Source: Desulfobacca acetoxidans (GTDB lineage Bacteria; Desulfobacterota; Desulfobaccia; Desulfobaccales; 0-14-0-80-60-11). Taken from it: 5,124 nt of DNA. The stretch is taken from NCBI GenBank assembly GCA_020723225.1, contig DYJG01000235.1:1-5124 (forward strand), in the 5' to 3' direction. The notes beneath the pieces were generated by a model, which was given only the letters and a program-made list of their open reading frames with translations, did not search any database and was not told the origin of the DNA. Within the stretch, counting starts at the first letter, position 1. Each line of letters opens with the position of its first letter. Below, piece by piece: positions 4,073-5,124 of this stretch. A program made the translations under genes and the position numbers.

Positions 4073-5124
4073 ATGAACTGGCGCACAATAACGGCAGCAG
4101 TGGTATCGTTTTGCCTGGTGCTTGGGGGCGTCGGGCTGAATGGGGGAGCAACCGCCCTGGCCGCGTCCGCGGCGGCCGAACCCGACCGGGTGACCGCCGA
4201 AATCCAGGCGGGCATCGAGAGGCACATCGAGGAACAGGTCCGCAAGGGGAAGGGATACTTCCACCTTCCTTTCAAAAAACAGGAACTCCGCCTCAAGCTG
4301 GTGCGGGTCCACACCGAATACCTGTCGAAGCTGGGTCCCAAGCGCTATTTCGCCTGCGTGGACCTGGTGGATGTCAGCGGCGACGTCTATGACGTGGATT
4401 TCTTTCTGGCCGGCGAGCCGGCGGCCATGAAGGTCACCCAAACCATCGTCCACAAGATCAACGGCCAGCCCTTCTACGCCTGGGAGCAAAAAAGCGACGG
4501 CACCTGGACGCGCATTCCCATGAAGAAAGCCTCAACCGCGCATCTGGGGGTGGTCAAAGGCAAAGATGAATTCGAATTCGTCTACCGGACCAAACTTCCC
4601 CAGATAACCGGCACCGGCCGCATGTGGCTGCCCCTGGCGGGTTCGGACTCCTTCCAGAAGGTGGAGATCAAATCCATCAACGCCCCGGGTAAGCAGCAGA
4701 CCTTAACCGATCGGGACCACGCCAACAAGATCCTGTTCCTGGAACTGGGACCGGAGGACAGCGGCAAACAGGTGGAGATCCGCTACCAGGTGCAGCGCCT
4801 GGAGAAGGCCGCCTATGCCGACCAGGCGCCCGACCAGAAAAAATACCTGGCCCCGGAACTCATGGTGCCCGCTAATGAGGATATTCGCAAGATCGCCGAT
4901 GAGGTCGTCAAAGGCAAGACCGGGGATCTGGTCCGGGCCCGGGCGCTCTATGACCACATCATCGAGCGCATGCGCTACATGAAACACGGCGACGGCTGGG
5001 GCAAGGGCGACGCGGTTTACGCCTGCAACGCCCGCACCGGCAACTGCACGGATTTCCATGCCTACTTCGTGGCCCTGGCCCGGGCGGTGGGCATCCCGGC
5101 CCGCTTCGCCATCGGCGCGGCCAT
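4073..5124 (+). CDS. Exported transglutaminase-like domain protein, 3' end cut by window edge
   Basis: The frame is open from the ATG at 4073 (AAGGA six bases upstream) to the right edge, giving 350 whole codons. A signal peptide is clear: MNWRTITAAVV, a hydrophobic stretch, and AxA-type sites at ALA and ASA before about residue 35. Residues about 36-165 form an unassigned region. Residues about 166-262 (EFVYRTKLPQITGTGRMWLP and onward) resemble the beta-sandwich region that often precedes bacterial transglutaminase cores. The core starts near 270, with helix ALYDHIIERMRY (291-302) and the active-site segment GNCTDFHAYFVALARAVGIPAR, in which Cys325 is the expected nucleophile. The catalytic His and Asp should lie beyond the edge. 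Family members act as cysteine peptidases, amidases or cross-linking enzymes; most bacterial ones are not proven cross-linkers. A second Cys (318) lies seven residues before the nucleophile. The protein probably works in the periplasm. Confidence 0.88.
   Translation, partial: MNWRTITAAVVSFCLVLGGVGLNGGATALAASAAAEPDRVTAEIQAGIERHIEEQVRKGKGYFHLPFKKQELRLKLVRVHTEYLSKLGPKRYFACVDLVDVSGDVYDVDFFLAGEPAAMKVTQTIVHKINGQPFYAWEQKSDGTWTRIPMKKASTAHLGVVKGKDEFEFVYRTKLPQITGTGRMWLPLAGSDSFQKVEIKSINAPGKQQTLTDRDHANKILFLELGPEDSGKQVEIRYQVQRLEKAAYADQAPDQKKYLAPELMVPANEDIRKIADEVVKGKTGDLVRARALYDHIIERMRYMKHGDGWGKGDAVYACNARTGNCTDFHAYFVALARAVGIPARFAIGAA

Noticed and set aside
4040..4489. Minus-strand open frames opposite the transglutaminase-like gene (also 4703-5059)
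   Set aside because: They lie antisense to a continuous plus-strand frame that has a ribosome-binding site, a signal peptide and a recognisable catalytic Cys segment.

Overview
The window is GC-rich bacterial DNA with short intergenic gaps and Shine-Dalgarno-led genes. Gene content (an EndoQ-like PHP nuclease fused to a UvrD-type helicase, diderm-style lipoprotein and secreted proteins, and a large periplasmic transglutaminase-like protein) suggests a Gram-negative anaerobe of the former Deltaproteobacteria, for example a Desulfobacca- or Syntrophobacter-like lineage. This placement is inference, because no rRNA or other marker gene is present.

Left half, minus strand: a 979-residue protein (194-3133) joins a full-length Endonuclease Q-like module to a Superfamily 1A helicase. 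The helicase keeps all its ATPase motifs but has essentially no 2B subdomain, and its tail carries a possible sliding-clamp-binding motif. Just downstream on the same strand, the signal-peptide end of another gene (start at 175 or 148) runs off the left edge.

Centre (3134-3457): a 324-base divergent intergenic region. It contains a cluster of short CGCAAA repeats, two hairpins and a doubtful 38-codon leader ORF in front of the helicase gene. No convincing promoter was found.

Right part, plus strand: three genes that look like one transcription unit. The first two are tandem paralogous small exported proteins rich in Lys, Pro and His or Gln. One has an ordinary signal peptide and KPDHP repeats; the other has a lipobox. 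A strong 11-bp inverted repeat separates them. The third gene encodes an exported transglutaminase-like (cysteine catalytic) protein that is cut by the right edge. The most interesting points are the EndoQ-helicase fusion without 2B, which suggests a single-polypeptide system for repairing deaminated bases, and the envelope cluster, where Lys/Gln-rich peptides lie next to a transglutaminase-fold enzyme that could act on them.
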